From: Leptospira fluminis | GTDB lineage: Bacteria > Spirochaetota > Leptospiria > Leptospirales > Leptospiraceae | NCBI RefSeq assembly: GCF_004771275.1 | Contig: NZ_RQEV01000018.1 | Coordinates: 1 to 64,000 of the forward strand | Direction: 5' to 3' | DNA: 64,000 nt | Part shown: positions 63,596-64,000 of the stretch, one piece after another | How positions within the stretch are numbered: the first letter of the stretch is position 1 | Layout: every line of letters begins with the position of its first letter | Translations under genes and position numbers: made by a program | The notes under the pieces: generated by a model | Databases searched by the model: none | Told to the model about the DNA's origin: nothing | What the model saw: the letters and a program-made list of their open reading frames with translations, nothing else

Positions 63596-64000
63596 TCAGT
63601 AATTATTGGAGAGTAGGGAAATTTCGAATGGATGTCGGTCCCCGGAAATTCCCCCTCCCACCACTAATTTCGTTTGGTCATAACGCGGAATCTCCACGAT
63701 GCAGCGCTCCGGAATCCGGAATAATTCATAGGCGTCCCTCTCCTTTCGGGAGAGAAGGATATCGAATCTGAGGATTTCCAAAAACTTTACGGTGTAGAAT
63801 AGCAGCTTGTCCTGGGTCACCGCATACAACTTGAGCCCATCGCCCCGAAAATTGAAATTGTATTTCTCCGCCGGGATCGACGAAAATCGAACTTCCCGCC
63901 TGAATCCGAATCCGGCTTGGGTTTCGTCCTCCTCTTCCCGATAAACCGGAAAGGTTCCTTCCTCGTAGTAGATCTTTTTGGAAAATCTTCTGAAGATCTC
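63596..64000 (-). CDS. Partial gene, C-terminal part, unknown
   Basis: The frame stays open to the right edge of the window on the minus strand: 134 residues with no start, so the 5' part lies beyond 64000. The sequence reads SKKIYYEEGTFPVYREEED, SSIPAEKYNFNFRG, then LLFYTVKFLEILRFDILLSRKERDAYELF and ends in PFEISLLSNNY. Regular alternation of charged and aromatic residues suggests a beta-rich fold. Not recognised; a start at the TTG at 63829 would be internal. Convergent with glpK. Confidence 0.7.
   Translation of the reverse strand, partial: EIFRRFSKKIYYEEGTFPVYREEEDETQAGFGFRREVRFSSIPAEKYNFNFRGDGLKLYAVTQDKLLFYTVKFLEILRFDILLSRKERDAYELFRIPERCIVEIPRYDQTKLVVGGGISGDRHPFEISLLSNNY

Overview
The window looks like a chromosomal segment of a Leptospira-type spirochete. 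The grounds are: a FlaB-type flagellin end and the flagellar switch genes fliM and fliN; a secreted protein resembling the Leptospira flagellar coiling proteins; spirochetal lipoproteins with loose lipoboxes; a 3-TM SemiSWEET; direct-sulfhydrylation methionine genes (metX, metY, metW); and a GuaA of about 600 residues. Base composition looks mid-40s % GC by eye, which would fit an intermediate-clade Leptospira better than L. interrogans. That last point is inference. I saw no IS element, prophage, CRISPR array or rRNA. Genes are packed tightly, with many 4-base ATGA overlaps.

Layout. 1-2.6 kb: flagellin 3' end with terminator, an ArsR-SRPBCC pair behind a striking dyad, and a LipL46-like lipoprotein. 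2.7-6.4 kb: a NamZ/DUF1343 protein, an exported unknown, DUF2797, an M48 lipoprotein and tRNA-Pro. 6.5-11.2 kb (minus): a hydroxyacid dehydrogenase and an Mla-type lipid transport locus (mlaE, mlaF, mlaD) headed by a protein made of aromatic repeats. 11.2-19.6 kb: ddl, metW-metX-metY, a large outer-membrane protein, rsmE, a zinc-ribbon protein and an FcpB-like protein. 19.7-29.6 kb: an AAA+ ATPase divergent from fliN, NfeD with two SPFH proteins, a haem-binding protein, argH, a cyclophilin lipoprotein, unknowns and fliM. 29.7-34.1 kb: ferredoxin, a structured intergenic element, a FecR lipoprotein, SemiSWEET-queF, guaA, tRNA-Cys and tRNA-Leu. 34.1-40.7 kb: surface polysaccharide genes (an O-antigen-ligase-like protein, a glycosyltransferase, gmhA), an orphan ABC ATPase and an FHA protein. 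40.8-45.8 kb: leuC, leuD, a degenerate cysteine-synthase-like protein and an SF1 helicase.

The most interesting part is 45.8-60.5 kb. An ECF sigma factor lies divergent to its NrsF-type membrane anti-sigma factor, which keeps two cysteines 50 residues apart. The sigma gene heads a tightly overlapping run: an acyltransferase-like DUF482 protein, clpS, clpA and gamma-glutamyltransferase. This is followed by gshA and a separate ATP-grasp protein that corresponds to the C-terminal half of the bifunctional GshF/GshAB enzyme. Facing it on the minus strand are two glutaredoxins (one CGFS-type), two BolA paralogues of different class, an ABC-2 exporter, a flavin disulfide reductase and a glyoxalase-II-like hydrolase. 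Together these could form a glutathione, iron-sulfur and proteolysis stress island under a thiol/metal-sensing sigma factor. The functional linkage is inference from gene order.

The window ends with a STAS protein, a second metallo-beta-lactamase-fold protein, glycerol kinase glpK, and the 3' part of a gene that runs off the right edge.
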